Shown: positions 18,510 to 28,092, numbered from the stretch's first letter. The stretch: 64,000 nucleotides of DNA from Vibrio mimicus CAIM 602 (GCF_000338875.1 NZ_AOMO01000024.1:62001-126000); one strand, 5' to 3'. Numbers and translations: made by a program. Notes: a model not told the origin generated them from the letters alone.

Positions 18510-19895
18510 ATGACCATTTACAGGACGTTGGCGAGTCAGTTTATACGAGAGATTGAAACGGGTAAGCTTACGGAGGGAAGCCGCATGCCATCATTACGGC
18601 AGCTTTCTAAGCAACAAGCCGTCAGTATGTCGACCGTTGTCAGTTGCTATCAAGAGCTTGAATCTCAAGGATGGATACAGGCACGCCCTCAAGCAGGATA
18701 TTACGTCTCATCTCGACGGAATAAACATAACACGCCTGATTGGGCGCAATTCGTTAGTCAGGTCTCTCAGGTAAATCAGAGCTTTGCTATTCAGTCACCG
18801 CATAACGGCCCACTTGGAATTTCCAGTACAGATATTGATGAGATGGCGCTGAATGAACTAGAACGCAGTTTTCGCCGAGCCAGTAAGCGATTAGGGAAAC
18901 GACTGAATCAATACCCTAACACGCAAGGCGAGCCTTCACTGCGCAACGCATTAAGCCATCACTTTGCCAAACTTGGCCTCCCTATAAATCCAGATGAGTT
19001 GGTTATCACCTCTGGATGTATGCCAGCCATTAAAACTGCGCTTGAATCTTGCACTCAAGCAGGTGATACGATTGCCATTAGCTCACCTTGCTTTAGCGGC
19101 ATTTTGGACTTACTTGGAAAGATGGGGCGTAACATCGTTGAAATTCCCTCTTTAGACGATGGTATCGACCTCCCTCAACTGGAAGCCCATTTGCAACAAG
19201 GCATTGTTAAGGCAGGGATATTCTGCACCTCACACATGAACCCCCAGGGGATAACCATGTCAGCGAAGCAAAAAAAGAAACTCGCAGAACTGGCGAATCG
19301 TTACCAAGTTCCAATGATCGAAGATGATGTTTACCTAGAGCTTTCTTACTCTGAGCTCACACCATTGCCTGCTAAATATTACGATCAAGGAGGTTATATT
19401 CTCTGGTGTGGATCCATCTCTAAAAGTTTATCCCCCGGTTATCGTCTTGGCTGGTGTTTACCGGGTCAATACCTCGAACACTATCGCCAGCAACATACCG
19501 CCTCATGTTTTGGTGTGTCACTGCCGATACAACTTGCCATCGCTGATTTCATCGAATCTGGTCATTATGCAAAGCAATTGAAACGTCGTCGCAGCAAGTT
19601 GCTGACCTTAAGGCAGTCTTATCTTCACTTTTTGTCTGAGCGGTTACCGAAGAGAGTCAACATCAGTGACCCACAAGGTGGGATGGTGCTCTGGCTACAA
19701 ATTCCAGATCTCAACTTAACCAAGTTCACCGAACTTATCGAGAAGAACCGGATTGATGTCCGCCTAGGGCAGCTTTTTAGTACCTTGTCGCTCTATAACG
19801 ACTGCTTAAGAATCAACATGGGCTTTGAACTAACCCAAGAGGTTCAGGATGAACTAAGCCTACTCATTGATGCGATAAAACTGTCGATGCAATAA
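18510..19895 (+). CDS. MocR-type regulator (GntR HTH plus aminotransferase-like domain)
   Basis: 461 residues. Residues 1-70 are a winged-helix GntR domain (SRMPSLRQLSKQQAVSMSTV then GYYVSSR). From about residue 110 a class I aminotransferase-like fold follows, with the PLP-binding lysine (Lys305) in GSISKSLSPGYRLGW and the preceding IEDDVYLEL. Such proteins sense PLP or an amino-compound and switch a neighbouring gene. Its divergent partner is the EamA exporter, and repeated boxes lie between them. The start codon follows GGTT without a strong ribosome site. Effector unknown. Confidence 0.92.
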   Translation: MTIYRTLASQFIREIETGKLTEGSRMPSLRQLSKQQAVSMSTVVSCYQELESQGWIQARPQAGYYVSSRRNKHNTPDWAQFVSQVSQVNQSFAIQSPHNGPLGISSTDIDEMALNELERSFRRASKRLGKRLNQYPNTQGEPSLRNALSHHFAKLGLPINPDELVITSGCMPAIKTALESCTQAGDTIAISSPCFSGILDLLGKMGRNIVEIPSLDDGIDLPQLEAHLQQGIVKAGIFCTSHMNPQGITMSAKQKKKLAELANRYQVPMIEDDVYLELSYSELTPLPAKYYDQGGYILWCGSISKSLSPGYRLGWCLPGQYLEHYRQQHTASCFGVSLPIQLAIADFIESGHYAKQLKRRRSKLLTLRQSYLHFLSERLPKRVNISDPQGGMVLWLQIPDLNLTKFTELIEKNRIDVRLGQLFSTLSLYNDCLRINMGFELTQEVQDELSLLIDAIKLSMQ

Positions 19896-19942
19896 TGACG
19901 TCGAGTGAAAAGACACATAAGCCATATTTTCCACTCACACCA

Positions 19943-21807
19943 CTACCGTTTCATCTGTACCAAGGCAGCGGCGTTTAAAATCGCATCTTTCGTTGTGACG
20001 TCGATGACCTTGATGTGTTTGAAGCGTTCGGGTTCTTTGATCGCAACATCATGCGCGAAAATCACTCGTTTCGCCCGTTGTACATCTTTGGCAGTAATAC
20101 GGTTAATGATGCCGTTGGCACCTTGGTTTCCACTTTGATTTTTACCCCAAGTAAGCAAGCGGCTTTTTCTAATGATTTGGCTGCCAAGAAAGTGTGCGCG
20201 ACACCAGAAGGGCAAGAGGTCACGGCCAGAATTTCGGCTTGCCCTTCCCCAACCACCGATGTAAACGCGAGTGAATCTCCCTGCTGGTTTTCCTGTTCAT
20301 TCACCGTTTTCTTGAGGGCAATAACAATCAGCGCGGTGGTTAATGCTCCCGCCAAAGTACCGAGAATGTAACCGAGTTTGCCATCAATCACCGGAAGCAC
20401 AATCCAACCGCCCCAAGGCGCATGGTTGAGCACCTGAAAGAGAAAACCAATCACGTTACCAACGATGCCACCAATAATGGCTGCGGGCAGTACACGAGCG
20501 GGATCGGCAGAGGCAAACGGAATCGCTCCTTCGCTAATGCCAATCATGCCCATAATGCCCGCCGCTTTGCCCGCTTCACGTTCATCACGTTTGAATTTAC
20601 TGGGTGAAAGAAAGGTAGCCAGCGCCATACCAAGCGGCGGAGTGCAAATGGCGATGCCGACACCACCCATCAACCAAGGTTGAGTATTCACTTGAGTTTG
20701 TGCGAACAGTGTAGCCACTTTGTTGATGGGCCCACCCAAATCAAATGCCGTCATTGCGCCGAGCACAGCGCCCAAAGCCACCTTACCAGAATCGGCCATT
20801 GAGGCCAGAAACTGATTGAGCCACAACATGCTGCTAGCAAGCGGTGAACCAATCAACCACATAATTGCACTGCAGGTGATAAAGGTGCCGACCAATGGAT
20901 AAATAAATATAGACCCAAGCGAACTCATACTGTCTGGCAGCTCAATTTTTTTGAGCTGGCGAACCACAAAACCCGCAAAAAAACCAACGATGATCGCTCC
21001 AAGAAAACCAGTGTGGTACTGGTTTACCGCAATCCAAGTCCCAATCATTCCCGGCGCTAAACCCGGTTTATCCGCCATGGAATAAGCGATGTAGCCACCC
21101 AACACCACAGTAAACAGCGTTAAACCTGCAATGCCCATTTGGGCGATATCGGCCAACATACCACTTTCAGGAACTGCGCCATGACCAGAGATCATGACCG
21201 AAAGGGAAAGCAGCACCCCACCAGCAACGATAAACGGCATCATGTGAGATGTACCAAACAGCAAATGCTCTTTGATGCGAGCCAACCTTTGCGCTATCGG
21301 GCTTAGCGGCTGGTACTCCATCTCACCATTTCCATGTAAGTCACTGAGGTTAGAGTGTTTGGGATCAACAAAGAGTGCTCTCACCTGCTCAACATCTTCT
21401 GCGGCTTTGAGCTGTTCAACAAAACCATCTTCAATCCATTTACTGGAGATTTGTGCCAACACTTCGATGTGGTGATGGTCTTCCCCATCGGGTGATGCAA
21501 GCATAAAAAACACATCAGAAAGTAGGCCATCTTCTGCACCGTAGTCGATCCCTTGACGACTAATTCCTATTACCACGGCAGGTAAAGCAACGGCTGTACT
21601 TTTGGCGTGTGGAATTGCAATGCCCTCTTCAAACCCTGTGTTACCAATCTCTTCCCTCTGCCAAACATCTTTTAAAAACTGCTGCTTATCAGTGAGCTTT
21701 CCTGCTTTATCAAGCAAATCAACCAGTTCAATAAGAATCTCTTCTTTGCTACTGGCTTTTAGCTCTAAACAGATGAGTTCAGGTTCGATCAGATTGGTAA
21801 TATCCAC
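19943..21807 (-). pseudogene. PTS fructose/mannose-type EIIA-C-B, frameshifted in EIIB
   Basis: A three-domain permease of about 620 residues if the frame is repaired. EIIA (residues 1-150, His67 in AIPHAKS) is followed by EIIC (about 185-490, GTSHMMPFIVAGG, GGPINKVATLFAQTQ) and EIIB (Cys532 in VTSCPSGVAHT). In EIIB the frame breaks after KIKVET: the mRNA-sense sequence reads ACCAAGG where ACCCAAGG would give V-E-T-Q-G-A-N-G and continue in the downstream frame to the stop at 19943. One base is therefore missing near 20125-20126. As read, the protein ends early at 20062 with an altered tail and an incomplete EIIB, so it may not phosphorylate sugar unless the gap is a sequencing error. Paralogue of the EIICB at 2847. 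Confidence 0.85.
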
Positions 21808-22033
21808 GATTGCTTTACCTTGCGATTATTTTGCGTTGCATTGTCGTCCATAGACCTCGCGCGCGAGTAGGCTAGAGTAACGAGCGAAGCACTTTCAAAA
21901 CATAGGACTAAAAATGCAATCGCTGGATTAATGTAACATCCGTTTTGAACTGTGAAGTGTGTCTTTAGTGAAGGCAAAATATTTACTAACCGCTGTGCTA
22001 CTATCGCGGCAAAAGTTACAACGAGGCATTCCC

Positions 22034-22333
22034 ATGAAAATTGTTGCAGTTACCGCGTGTCCAACGGGCATTGCGCATACTTACATGGCGGCCGATGCAT
22101 TGACCAAAACCGCGCCAAAATACAATGTGCAGATCAAAGTCGAAACTCAAGGGGCAATGGGCATTGAAAATCAGCTCACGCATTATGACGTCGCTCATGC
22201 AGATAAAGTGCTGATCGTCTCAGACATAGAAATCGAGCAACCCGCGCGTTTCGAAGGGATGAACGTCGTTAAGCTCTCTATCGAAGACGTCCTGCTCAAC
22301 GTCGACAAAGTCTTTCTCGTTCACTGTCGCTGA
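22034..22333 (+). CDS. PTS fructose-type EIIB, single domain
   Basis: A free-standing EIIB of 99 residues with the phosphorylated cysteine (Cys9) in VTACPTGIAHTYMAA. I chose the ATG at 22034 because the protein then starts right at the domain (MKIVAV) and GAGG lies just upstream; a longer frame to 21959 adds 25 residues unlike any EIIB. It could pass phosphate to an EIIC of one of the nearby permeases, perhaps substituting for the broken EIIB of the divergent gene at 19943-21807, or act in signalling. It is followed eight bases later by the HPr-like/EIIA fusion, so the pair is one operon. Confidence 0.9.
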   Translation: MKIVAVTACPTGIAHTYMAADALTKTAPKYNVQIKVETQGAMGIENQLTHYDVAHADKVLIVSDIEIEQPARFEGMNVVKLSIEDVLLNVDKVFLVHCR

Positions 22334-22341
22334 TCCTCTGC

Positions 22342-23121
22342 ATGATGCATGAATTCCAAGTCACTTTCTTGGTGAATGATGTCAATGCCAGTGCCCATGT
22401 GGCTCAGCCGCTTTCTCGCGTGTCGCGTAAATTCAAAAGCACGTTACACATCATCAACATCACTCGTAACCGAAGTGCCGAGTTGACCAAATCATTGGCC
22501 GTTTTACAAGTTGGGTTACAAGTGAGCGATTTGTGCCAAATCACTGCCTTCGGAATTGATGCCGAACTTGCCTGCTTCGTGATTAAAGACATGCTTTCCG
22601 ATCACTACACCGTGGTTGGCTCCAAGATCAATTATGAGTTTTCCAGCCAGTTGGCTGAACGCTTACCGCAAATTTGCCCACCGAGCGAGATCCAATGGCA
22701 CTACGCTAAAGCGCAGACTGAATTGACGAAGTTTGAGTGCCTAAAAGGGCTGGCTCAGTTGATTTATCCGAACTCTCCGGATGAGTTGATCTTAGCGTTT
22801 ATCAAGCGTGAAGAACGCTCCTCCACCTGTGTTGCTCCCGGCATTGCGATTCCTCATGTCATGTTTGAAGACGTTGAGCACATTACCGTTGCCGTCATTA
22901 AAAATGATGAATCGATGGATTGGGCATCGAAGATGGGAGATGTCCATCTAGCCATCGCCTTAGTAATGCCAAATCAACTCAATCGAGAGCAAATCATCGC
23001 AGCAACCAACCTAACCCGAAATTTGCTGTGTGACCAAATGGTAGAACGCCTGCTGCTGACAAGAAGCGGGGTCGATCTGCAAGCATTGCTGATGTATGCC
23101 ATGTCGCGCCTGTTAAATTGA
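22342..23121 (+). CDS. HPr-like domain fused to PTS EIIA
   Basis: 259 residues. Residues about 1-90 align with HPr along the fold (EFQVTFLV, then TKSLAVLQVGLQVSDLCQITAFG, which includes a Ser51 at the place of regulatory Ser46). The H-x-R-P phosphorylation signature is not present in normal form; the nearest histidine is His19 in H-V-A-Q-P, without the arginine. Residues about 105-259 are a fructose-type EIIA with His172 in GIAIPHVM. It forms an operon with the EIIB gene upstream and is convergent with the AraC gene, overlapping it by 9 bases. It may feed the nearby EIIB or act as a regulator; neither is proven. Confidence 0.8.
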   Translation: MMHEFQVTFLVNDVNASAHVAQPLSRVSRKFKSTLHIINITRNRSAELTKSLAVLQVGLQVSDLCQITAFGIDAELACFVIKDMLSDHYTVVGSKINYEFSSQLAERLPQICPPSEIQWHYAKAQTELTKFECLKGLAQLIYPNSPDELILAFIKREERSSTCVAPGIAIPHVMFEDVEHITVAVIKNDESMDWASKMGDVHLAIALVMPNQLNREQIIAATNLTRNLLCDQMVERLLLTRSGVDLQALLMYAMSRLLN

Positions 23122-23952
23122 GGATCGATAATCCGTGGGTGTGCGACCCGTGCGATTTTTAAATACACGGCAGAAGTAATTCACATCCTTAAACCCACAA
23201 CGTACCGCGACTTCATTAAGCTTAAAGTTGTACTTTTTCAGCATAAACTTCGCCCTATCTACCCTTACCCATGTGATGTAATCGGCCAGTGTCATGTGAC
23301 CTTGCTGTCGAAACAGTCGCGATAAGTGATTGGCAGAAATACTAAAACGTGAAGCGATACTTTCACGAGTAATGGCGCGATGAAAATTCTCTTGGATATA
23401 AATGCAGATGCCTTGATACAGATCTTGCACTCGATTGTGAGGCTGTTCCGTTGGCGCATCGAGCATCGTTTTAGTGTATTGCAGCAAAGCTTGCAGTAGC
23501 AGCTCATCCATCGGCTTTTTATGATTCTCACGCGCCAATGAACTGAGTGCCTCTAGGATGTTATCAATAGCAAAACCCGAACGTGTTTGGATGCTGTATT
23601 TCTGAACATCGTAAAACTTCGCTTCTCCCTTACGCTTACTAACCAAACTCAACCCTAACTGTCGGCGACCAAATAACATGCTCAGTACCGAGCAATCGGT
23701 ATCCCAATTCGGTTTATTCCAGCAGTTAGAAGGAATAAAAATCGCATCACCCGCTTTCGCGATAATTTTCGTCACTTTACGATCGTGACTTTCCATTTCA
23801 TTAATATATTCACCACCTAGAACTAATTCTAAACGAGGAAAGTTAACCTGATAGCTAAATTCAGGCGGTGTATGAAAATCACCAGCAAACCAAATATGAT
23901 GAAATGATTCACGCTCATTTAGTATCGATGAAATCAAATCATCAAATATCAT
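23113..23952 (-). CDS. AraC-family regulator, probably of mannose uptake
   Basis: 279 residues. The N-terminal half looks like a cupin-type sensing domain; the C-terminal 100 residues hold two helix-turn-helix motifs (ISANHLSRLFRQQGHM and the VAVRCGFKDVNYFCRVFKN block followed by GRTPTDYR). It reads away from the third PTS gene; the shared upstream region contains three GTCCAGT heptamers that are good candidates for its operators, and a CRP site. From memory, V. cholerae has an AraC-type activator at the same position next to a mannose PTS. Its 3' end overlaps the HPr-like gene. Confidence 0.88.
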   Translation of the reverse strand: MIFDDLISSILNERESFHHIWFAGDFHTPPEFSYQVNFPRLELVLGGEYINEMESHDRKVTKIIAKAGDAIFIPSNCWNKPNWDTDCSVLSMLFGRRQLGLSLVSKRKGEAKFYDVQKYSIQTRSGFAIDNILEALSSLARENHKKPMDELLLQALLQYTKTMLDAPTEQPHNRVQDLYQGICIYIQENFHRAITRESIASRFSISANHLSRLFRQQGHMTLADYITWVRVDRAKFMLKKYNFKLNEVAVRCGFKDVNYFCRVFKNRTGRTPTDYRSSI

Positions 23953-24324
23953 TAATAGACTCTCTTTTCATTATTCTTTTTTTTGACGGCGCAAGATATA
24001 CAGCAAACAACACTTTGTCACTATGAACAAAATCACACTCCAATTCGAGCGATACAATGGTCCAGTTTTAGCACCAATTCTCTAGCACTAATTTCATAAG
24101 TTAATAACAAAATACATAGCCCAACCTGATGAAAAACTTGAATTTCTATAAAATAACTCTGAATTCAACTGGACTAATACGCCACTGAAATACAGAGCGA
24201 TCTAAATCACACCCACTCAATATCGTTACAATTGTCCAGTAAATGTTCTATTTCTGCACTAATCGTACAGAAGGAAAAATTAAAGAATACCTCTGACATA
24301 AAAATAAAATTTATTGAGGTTTCT
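23953..24324. promoter_or_regulatory. Divergent control region between the AraC gene and the third PTS
   Basis: 372 A/T-rich bases without a gene. GTCCAGT occurs at 24060-24066, 24168-24174 (minus strand) and 24234-24240, with similar flanks (T-rich after the heptamer). A CRP site lies at 24196-24211. The layout, two distal boxes and one near the promoter, fits an AraC-type activator that could loop DNA. Likely promoters point both ways. Confidence 0.6.
24196..24211 (+). promoter_or_regulatory. CRP site upstream of the third PTS
   Basis: AGCGATCTAAATCACA agrees with TGTGATCTAGATCACA at 13 of 16 positions, with a perfect right half. It sits 114 bases before the PTS start codon and between two GTCCAGT boxes. 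Confidence 0.7.
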
Positions 24325-26223
24325 ATGATCAACCAATTAATTAACGCCAATTTAATTCAGCTTGATCTGCAAGCAAATTCAAAACAAGAGGTTTTTGAAG
24401 AACTGATTAATATCCTGCATGCACAAGGACGTATTTCAGAGAAAGCCACTTTCCTAAATGATATTCAAGCGCGTGAAGAATTAGGTAACACCGGTTTTGA
24501 AGACGGGGTTGCCATTCCTCATGCAAAAAGTGCCGCCGTAACGCAACCAGCCGTAGCGATTGGCGTCAGCAAAAAGGGCATCGACTACGGTGCTGAAGAT
24601 GGTTTGCCTTCAAAACTCTTTTTCATGATCGCCTCCCCTGATGGCGGTGATGACCACCATATTGAAGTGCTGGCAGAACTCTCTTCCAAATTGATCGAAG
24701 AAGGTTTTATTGATGCTTTCCTTAACGCAGAAACCTCAGAGCAAGCCCTTGAAATATTGCTAAAAAAATCAGAACGGGTGACCACTACTGCTGAAAAAAG
24801 CAAAGGGCTCATTATCGGTGTCACTGGTTGCCCAGCAGGGATCGCTCACACTTACCTTGCCGCAGAGGCTCTAGAAAAAGGCGCAGCGGCACTCGGTTAT
24901 CAAATCAAAGTGGAAACCAATGGCTCAATTGGAGTGAAAAACAGCCCAAGCGCGGAAGAGATCGAACAAGCGGAAGCCATTGTTGTGGCCTGTGATAAGC
25001 AAGTGGATTTGACGCGTTTTGCCGGAAAGCGACTCATCAAAACCAATGTGAAAGCCCCCATTCGCGATGCACAAAGACTGATTAACGAGGCATTAAACGC
25101 ACCAAGCTACCAAGCAGACAATACGAGTAACCCGTCGGTAGCGAACAAAGCTTCACAAGCTCGCTCCGATCTTTACCGTTTTCTGATGAATGGCGTTTCT
25201 CACATGATTCCCTTCGTTGTCACTGGTGGTCTTTTGATTGCCCTAGCTCTTGCGGTTGGCGGGGAGCCAACCGAAGCAGGCATGGCGATTCCTCCGGGAA
25301 GCATGTGGAATCAAATTCTTGAAGTCGGCGTTGTCGCCTTTACTTTGATGATCCCAATCCTTGCGGGGTACATCGCATACGCGATTGCGGATCGCCCAGC
25401 GTTAGCTCCGGGTTTGATTGGCGGCTGGATTGCCAACAACGGCTCATTTTATGGCGCAGAAGCAGGAACAGGCTTTATCGGTGCCATCGTTGCAGGCCTG
25501 CTGGTCGGTTACTTCGTTAAGTGGATCACTTCGATTAACTATCACAAGTTCATTCAACCATTAGTCCCCATCATGATCGCGCCGATCACTGGGTCTCTGT
25601 TTATCGCAGGGCTGTTCATTTTCGTCATCGGTGCGCCTATTGCCAGCTTAATGGATGGCCTGACGGCACTCCTCACCAGTATGAGCACGGGTAACGTCAT
25701 CCTGCTTGGCATCGTACTCGGTGGCATGGCTGGCTTTGATATGGGCGGGCCATTTAACAAAGTCGCGTTCCTCTTCTCTGTCGGCATGATTGCCAGCGGC
25801 CAAACCCAATTTATGGGTGCTATGGCGTGCGCGATTCCTGTTGCTCCACTGGGTATGGCATTGGCTACCGCCATGGGACGTAAATTCGATCTGTTTGAAC
25901 CTTCTGAAATCGAAGCGGGTAAAGCAGCAGGCGCGATGGGCTTAGTGGGCATCTCCGAAGGCGCGATTCCATTTGCAGCGCAGGATCCAATGTCTGTCAT
26001 TCCTGCCAACGTATTGGGCTCAATGGTGGCAGCAGTGATGGCGTTCTCTTTCGGTATTACAAACAGCGTGGCACATGGCGGCCCGGTTGTCGCACTCCTA
26101 GGCGCGATGAACTATCCACTTCTTGCTCTGATTTGTATGGCGGCAGGCGCAGTAGTAACAGCGATCACTTGCGTTACGCTGAAGAAACTGCGCTCTCAAA
26201 AACTCGCGGCAGCGACCGCTTAA
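24325..26223 (+). CDS. PTS EIIABC, probable mannose permease
   Basis: 632 residues from the ATG at 24325, which starts directly on the EIIA domain and follows TTGAGG; a longer frame from 24232 adds 31 residues unlike EIIA. Domains: EIIA (1-150, His66 in AIPHAKS), EIIB (about 160-260, Cys169 in VTGCPAGIAHT) and EIIC (about 290-620, GVSHMIPFVVTGG, GGMAGFDMGGPFNKVAF). It imports a hexose and phosphorylates it. The downstream manA and the AraC/CRP control region upstream make mannose the best guess; V. cholerae has a similar gene tied to mannose uptake at the same place (memory). Of the three permeases here it is the one with all domains intact in one chain. Confidence 0.92.
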   Translation: MINQLINANLIQLDLQANSKQEVFEELINILHAQGRISEKATFLNDIQAREELGNTGFEDGVAIPHAKSAAVTQPAVAIGVSKKGIDYGAEDGLPSKLFFMIASPDGGDDHHIEVLAELSSKLIEEGFIDAFLNAETSEQALEILLKKSERVTTTAEKSKGLIIGVTGCPAGIAHTYLAAEALEKGAAALGYQIKVETNGSIGVKNSPSAEEIEQAEAIVVACDKQVDLTRFAGKRLIKTNVKAPIRDAQRLINEALNAPSYQADNTSNPSVANKASQARSDLYRFLMNGVSHMIPFVVTGGLLIALALAVGGEPTEAGMAIPPGSMWNQILEVGVVAFTLMIPILAGYIAYAIADRPALAPGLIGGWIANNGSFYGAEAGTGFIGAIVAGLLVGYFVKWITSINYHKFIQPLVPIMIAPITGSLFIAGLFIFVIGAPIASLMDGLTALLTSMSTGNVILLGIVLGGMAGFDMGGPFNKVAFLFSVGMIASGQTQFMGAMACAIPVAPLGMALATAMGRKFDLFEPSEIEAGKAAGAMGLVGISEGAIPFAAQDPMSVIPANVLGSMVAAVMAFSFGITNSVAHGGPVVALLGAMNYPLLALICMAAGAVVTAITCVTLKKLRSQKLAAATA

Positions 26224-26240
26224 TCCTCTCCTTTCCTGCA

Positions 26241-26269
26241 ATGGCTTGAACACACGTTCAAGCCATCTT
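26241..26269 (+). terminator. Hairpin between the PTS gene and manA
   Basis: Perfect 11-bp stem ATGGCTTGAAC/GTTCAAGCCAT with a four-base loop, then CTTT. It lies right in front of manA and probably lowers rather than blocks read-through. Confidence 0.65.
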
Positions 26270-26285
26270 TCTGATGGTGACTAAG

Positions 26286-27506
26286 ATGTCTGACCTCCAA
26301 TATCTTGATGCGACTCTGCCACTGGCAGTGTTCTTCCCTATGACTAACCCAATCCAAAACTACGCATGGGGCAGTAAAACTGCTCTGCAAAAGCTGTTTG
26401 CTATCGAGAATCCCACTCAAGAGCCTCAAGCCGAACTCTGGATGGGCGCTCACCCTAATGGTTGTTCATGCCTCACTGTTCATGGTCAAAACGTCAAACT
26501 TTCCGATTTTATCGCACAGAATCCAACGTTAATCTTGGGTGAGAAAACCGCACTACAATTTGGCGAATTGCCCTATCTGTTTAAAATTCTGGCGGCAGAA
26601 AAAGCGTTGTCGATTCAGGTGCACCCAAACAGGAAACAAGCAGAACAAGGTTTTGCCAAAGAGGAACAGCAAGGTATTGCGCTCACTGCAGCACATCGAA
26701 ATTACAAAGATCCCAACCATAAACCTGAGTTGGTCTATGCGCTGACCGAATACCAAGCGATGAATGGTTTCCGTGCGATGAGTGAAATCCTGAATCTTTT
26801 CTCTGAACTGGCGATAGAAGAGCTGAAAACTCTGGTGGACACGTTTAACACGAACCAAACCGAACAAGGCTTAAGTGACTTTTTCTCTGGCCTATTGTCT
26901 CTACAAGGAGAAACGAAAGCTCGCGCGGTTCAGGCGTTAATCACTCAAGCTAAGCAGATCGATCTTCCTCTCTTCAATTTGATTGCCGAATTGGAACAAC
27001 AGTATCCCAATGATATTGGCTTGTTTGCTCCCCTCCTGCTCAACGTCATCACGCTACAACCTGGCGAAGCCATGTTTCTGGATGCGCAAACTCCACACGC
27101 CTACTTGCATGGCACCGGACTTGAGATCATGGCCAATTCAGACAACGTGTTGCGTGCTGGGCTTACACCGAAATACATAGATATCGAAGAATTAGTGGCT
27201 TGTACGCTGTTCAAACATAAGCCATTTGAACAGTTACGTCTTAAGCCTGATGTTATCGAAGGGAACGAGCAATATCCTATTCCCGTCGCGGATTTTAAAT
27301 TTTCAATCATTCCAGCTACAGAGCAGAAAACGCTCAAAATTACTAGCGCTGAAATCTTGCTGCCTCTCGATTCTCCATTGATTCTGCAACATCCCAATGG
27401 TGAACAGTGCATTGCGGCAAAAGGGCAATCCATCTTTATTCCCGCTTATGCACATCAATACACAGTCCAATGCAGTGGCCGTGTTGCGAGAGCATTTAGC
27501 GAGTAA
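26286..27506 (+). CDS. manA: Mannose-6-phosphate isomerase, class I
   Basis: Zinc enzyme that interconverts mannose-6-phosphate and fructose-6-phosphate, linking the imported mannose to glycolysis (and the reverse to GDP-mannose). The N-terminus has the family block TNPIQNYAWGS; metal-site residues are seen in QVHPN, in KPELVYAL and in the cupin PHAYLHGTGLE; the catalytic arginine region is NVLRAGLTPKY. About 406 residues, normal for type I. The start is uncertain: ATG 26286 has GGTGA upstream, ATG 26274 in the same frame adds four residues, and ATG 26340 is closer to the conserved block. It follows the PTS gene on the same strand and is probably co-transcribed. Confidence 0.94.
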   Translation: MSDLQYLDATLPLAVFFPMTNPIQNYAWGSKTALQKLFAIENPTQEPQAELWMGAHPNGCSCLTVHGQNVKLSDFIAQNPTLILGEKTALQFGELPYLFKILAAEKALSIQVHPNRKQAEQGFAKEEQQGIALTAAHRNYKDPNHKPELVYALTEYQAMNGFRAMSEILNLFSELAIEELKTLVDTFNTNQTEQGLSDFFSGLLSLQGETKARAVQALITQAKQIDLPLFNLIAELEQQYPNDIGLFAPLLLNVITLQPGEAMFLDAQTPHAYLHGTGLEIMANSDNVLRAGLTPKYIDIEELVACTLFKHKPFEQLRLKPDVIEGNEQYPIPVADFKFSIIPATEQKTLKITSAEILLPLDSPLILQHPNGEQCIAAKGQSIFIPAYAHQYTVQCSGRVARAFSE

Positions 27507-27639
27507 TGATGGCGCTATCCCCTTGTTTCACTTATCGCTGAAACAAAATAGGCCACTCTCATGTCACTCGATCATAGAATTCTCTATTGTTTTCGAGATA
27601 ACTGAAAGTGGCCTACCTACACAAATGGCTTAAAGATAT

Positions 27640-28092
27640 TTAGCTTTCAGAAACGGTATAGCCCGGCACTTTAAACCAGCGGCGGCACATATCGAGGAAG
27701 TAGCCATACAACACGCCCATTCCACAAGAGACCAGCGCGTTGGTTGCTACCGCTGTGATGATTTGATCGGTTGAAGCTCCAACCGTAAAGAGAATTGCGG
27801 CATAAACGGGAGATTGGAATAGAACGTAAGCCACGAGATCAGACAGGTTTTTCATCCAACCTGTTGGTGAAATCTTGCGGCCTTGTCGTAAAACGTAGTC
27901 TCTAAAAACACCATATGGCCAAGCTATCGCAATGTTCACGGGAATAGAAAGTGTTCGTGAGGCCAAAGATTGCTGAAAGGTCATGCCTGAAATAAAAATT
28001 TCAATGATCATGCCTGTGACAAAGCAAAACACCACCATCGCAAAAGTATCTGCCGCTGCATGACGAATACAAAACGGACCACGAGCTTTCAT
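27640..28092 (-). CDS. alaE: L-alanine exporter AlaE
   Basis: Inner-membrane protein of 150 residues, the size of E. coli AlaE (YgaW), with the family blocks [26 protein letters not shown] and [10 protein letters not shown], and four hydrophobic segments. It exports L-alanine and protects against its accumulation. It is on the minus strand with an isolated promoter region upstream; in E. coli it responds to Lrp, but I saw no clear Lrp site. Confidence 0.92.
   Translation of the reverse strand: MKARGPFCIRHAAADTFAMVVFCFVTGMIIEIFISGMTFQQSLASRTLSIPVNIAIAWPYGVFRDYVLRQGRKISPTGWMKNLSDLVAYVLFQSPVYAAILFTVGASTDQIITAVATNALVSCGMGVLYGYFLDMCRRWFKVPGYTVSES

Noticed and set aside
27549-27615. TAGGCCACT/AGTGGCCTA inverted pair between manA and alaE
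   Set aside because: Arms are 49 bases apart and no T-run follows; may be a weak bidirectional hairpin but not enough to annotate.
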